Source: CAXMST01 sp038206985 | GTDB lineage: Bacteria > Actinomycetota > Thermoleophilia > Solirubrobacterales > 70-9 | NCBI GenBank assembly: GCA_038206985.1 | Contig: JBBRAH010000006.1 | Span: 33,633-97,632, forward strand | Direction of reading: 5' to 3' | DNA length: 64,000 bases | Shown here: one piece after another, positions 62,307-64,000 of the stretch | How positions within the stretch are numbered: the stretch's first letter is position 1 | Layout: each line of letters begins with the position of its first letter | Notes under the pieces: model-generated | Seen by the model: only the letters and a program-made list of their open reading frames with translations | What the model was told of the DNA's origin: nothing | Database searches by the model: none | Position numbers and translations under genes: made by a program

Positions 62307-64000
62307 GCCCGGCACCGACCGAGCGCTGCCGGGTCCGCGCCCGCGTCGACGGGGTCGTGCAGGGAGTCGGCTTCCGGCCCTACGTCTACAAGCTCGCCGG
62401 TTCGCTCGAGCTCGCGGGGTTCATTCTCAACGACGAGCGCGGCGTATTGCTCGAGATCGAGGGCGCTCCCGAGCGGGTCGAGGACTTTCTCGCTCGTCTC
62501 GGGCAGGAGGCGCCGCCGCTCGCCCGGGTGGACGAGGTCGAGCGGTCCGCCGTCCCGGTGCAGAATGCGGACGGGTTCGAGATCGCGCGCAGCAGCTCCG
62601 GGGGCGCCGCCGACGCACAGGTCTCGGCCGACATGGCGACCTGCGCGGACTGCCTCGCCGAGCTGGCCGACCCCGGTGACCGCCGCTATCGCTACCCGTT
62701 CACCAACTGCACCAACTGCGGGCCGCGGTTCACGATCGTCACCGGCGTGCCTTACGACCGGCCGTTGACGACGATGGCGGGGTTCGAGATGTGCGAGCTC
62801 TGCCGGGCCGAGTACGAGGACCCGCTCGACCGGCGATTCCACGCCCAGCCCAACGCCTGTCCGGAATGCGGGCCGCAGGTGCGGCTCCTCTATGCCGACG
62901 GCTCCCAGCAGCCCACGGGTGGGGGAGGGCCCGGCGTTCCGGGCGAAGCCGCAGCCGCAGCCGCCGGCCGATTGCTTGGGGGGGCGATCCTCGCGATCAA
63001 GGGCATCGGCGGCTATCACCTCGCCTGTCGCGCGGACCGGGAGGAGGTCCTCGCCGCCCTGCGCTCGCGCAAGCACCGCGAGGACAAGCCGTTCGCCCTG
63101 ATGGTCGCCGACCTCGAGGCCGCCGAGAGGCTGATCACGCTGACCGCCGTCGAGCGCGACCTGCTGACCGGCCCCCGGCGCCCGATCGTGATCGCCCGGC
63201 GCCGGGCCGGCGCCGGGATCGCGTCGTCGGTCGCGCCGAGCGCGCCGGACCTCGGCGTGATGCTGCCCTACTCGCCGCTGCACCATCTTCTGCTGGCCGG
63301 CACCGGTGTGCCGCTGGTGATGACCTCGGCCAACGTCTCCGACGAGCCGATCGCCTTCGAGGATGAGGATGCGCGCGAGCGCCTGGCGGGGATCGCCGAC
63401 GGATGGCTGGTCGGTGACCGGCCGATCCACACCCGTACCGACGATTCGGTGCTGCGGGCGCTGGCGCCCGAGGTGCGGCCCGAGCCCCTGCTCCTCCGCC
63501 GCTCGCGAGGCTGGGTGCCCGAGAGCCTGCCGCTGCCCGTCGCTGCCGACGAGCCGATTCTCGCCACCGGGGCTGAGCTGAAGAGCACCTTCTGCCTCGC
63601 GAGGGGTGGGCGGGCCTGGGTCTCCCACCACGTGGGCGATCTGAAGAACTACGAGACACTCGTGGCCTACCGGGAGGGAGTCGAGCACCTCAAGCGTCTG
63701 TTCGCCGTTGAGCCCGCGGTCCTCGCGCACGATCTGCACCCCGACTACCTCTCCACGGGCTTCGCGGGCGAGCACGAGGGACTCCGCCGCATCGCCGTCC
63801 AGCACCACCACGCGCATCTCGCCTCCTGCCTCGCCGAGCACGGCGAACGCGGGCCGGCGATCGGGGCGATCTTCGACGGCAGCGGCTATGGGCCCGACGG
63901 CACGGTCTGGGGCGGCGAGCTACTGGTCGGCGGACTCGATGGGTTCGAGCGCGAGGGGTTCGTCTTTCCGGTCCGGCTGCCCGGGGGCGACGCCGCGGTG
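62303..64000 (+). CDS. hypF: Hydrogenase maturation carbamoyltransferase HypF (cut by window end)
   Basis: 566 codons are visible and the reading is open at the edge. HypF makes carbamoyl-AMP from carbamoyl phosphate and passes it to HypE. Domains in order are acylphosphatase (VDGVVQGVGFRPYVYKLAGS with the catalytic Arg), two zinc fingers (CADC...CTNC and CELC...CPEC), YrdC-like (AILAIKGIGGYHLACRADRE), and the start of the Kae1-like domain (AVQHHHAHLASCLAEHGERG, FDGSGYGPDGTVWGGELLVG). ATG overlaps the stop of the SIS gene (ATGA). The missing part is the C-terminal third of the Kae1-like domain. Confidence 0.97.
   Translation, partial: MSPAPTERCRVRARVDGVVQGVGFRPYVYKLAGSLELAGFILNDERGVLLEIEGAPERVEDFLARLGQEAPPLARVDEVERSAVPVQNADGFEIARSSSGGAADAQVSADMATCADCLAELADPGDRRYRYPFTNCTNCGPRFTIVTGVPYDRPLTTMAGFEMCELCRAEYEDPLDRRFHAQPNACPECGPQVRLLYADGSQQPTGGGGPGVPGEAAAAAAGRLLGGAILAIKGIGGYHLACRADREEVLAALRSRKHREDKPFALMVADLEAAERLITLTAVERDLLTGPRRPIVIARRRAGAGIASSVAPSAPDLGVMLPYSPLHHLLLAGTGVPLVMTSANVSDEPIAFEDEDARERLAGIADGWLVGDRPIHTRTDDSVLRALAPEVRPEPLLLRRSRGWVPESLPLPVAADEPILATGAELKSTFCLARGGRAWVSHHVGDLKNYETLVAYREGVEHLKRLFAVEPAVLAHDLHPDYLSTGFAGEHEGLRRIAVQHHHAHLASCLAEHGERGPAIGAIFDGSGYGPDGTVWGGELLVGGLDGFEREGFVFPVRLPGGDAAV

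Overview
The window is high-GC bacterial DNA, almost wall to wall with genes. Actinobacterial features are near-leaderless promoters, zinc-type S14, S4 and L36, and a group 1h [NiFe] hydrogenase with its accessory genes. Together with the very long Ala/Pro/Glu tails on ribosomal proteins and the Lys-rich secreted proteins, they suggest a deep-branching actinobacterium. Thermoleophilia/Solirubrobacterales is my best guess, from general resemblance only.

Layout. (1) 1-3877: small secreted Lys-rich proteins, a TolB-like beta-propeller protein, a mini-LuxR regulator and a three-gene minus-strand operon. (2) 3988-10817: str operon (rpsL, rpsG, fusA, tuf), interrupted after rpsG by a secreted-protein gene and two minus-strand membrane-protein genes. 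(3) 11061-25249: S10 and spc operons through secY, adk and map. rpsC reads only with a one-base frameshift. (4) 25267-32207: an insertion between spc and alpha operons, carrying a small lipoprotein, a GH13 alpha-glucosidase with a four-gene sugar ABC importer, and a ParB-fold gene. infA is not seen here. (5) 32364-36417: alpha operon (rpmJ, rpsM, rpsK, rpsD, rpoA, rplQ) and truA. (6) 36411-49075: a minus-strand Fe3+-type ABC importer, a multi-pass membrane protein, a Gfo/Idh oxidoreductase with a degenerate alkaline-phosphatase-fold partner, surE, ligA, a DUF559-like gene and a TetR regulator. (7) 49231-64000: one long operon for hydrogenase synthesis and maturation (hypC, a hypC-like gene, hypD, hypE, small and large subunits, NifU/Rieske-like fusion, three genes of unknown function, maturation protease, hypA, hypB, double-SIS protein, hypF cut by the window end).

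How the genes work together. Regions 2, 3 and 5 encode most of the ribosome, both main elongation factors, SecY and RNA polymerase alpha, with strong translational coupling (many TGATG and ATGA junctions). Region 4 would import and hydrolyse alpha-glucosides. Region 7 would assemble a NiFe(CN)2CO hydrogenase of the type that oxidises atmospheric H2 in other actinobacteria. The NifU/Rieske-like protein is a likely electron-transfer or cluster-handling partner.

Most worth following: a hairpin-forming intergenic element recurring after ribosomal-protein stop codons; a perfect 14-bp inverted repeat that would mask the rpsD ribosome binding site; two copies of the operator-like palindrome GTTAGGG-N2-CCCTAAC just before start codons; the internally duplicated SIS protein between hypB and hypF; and the four-cysteine Rieske-like domain in the hydrogenase operon. 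All assignments come from reading the sequence. No database search was possible.
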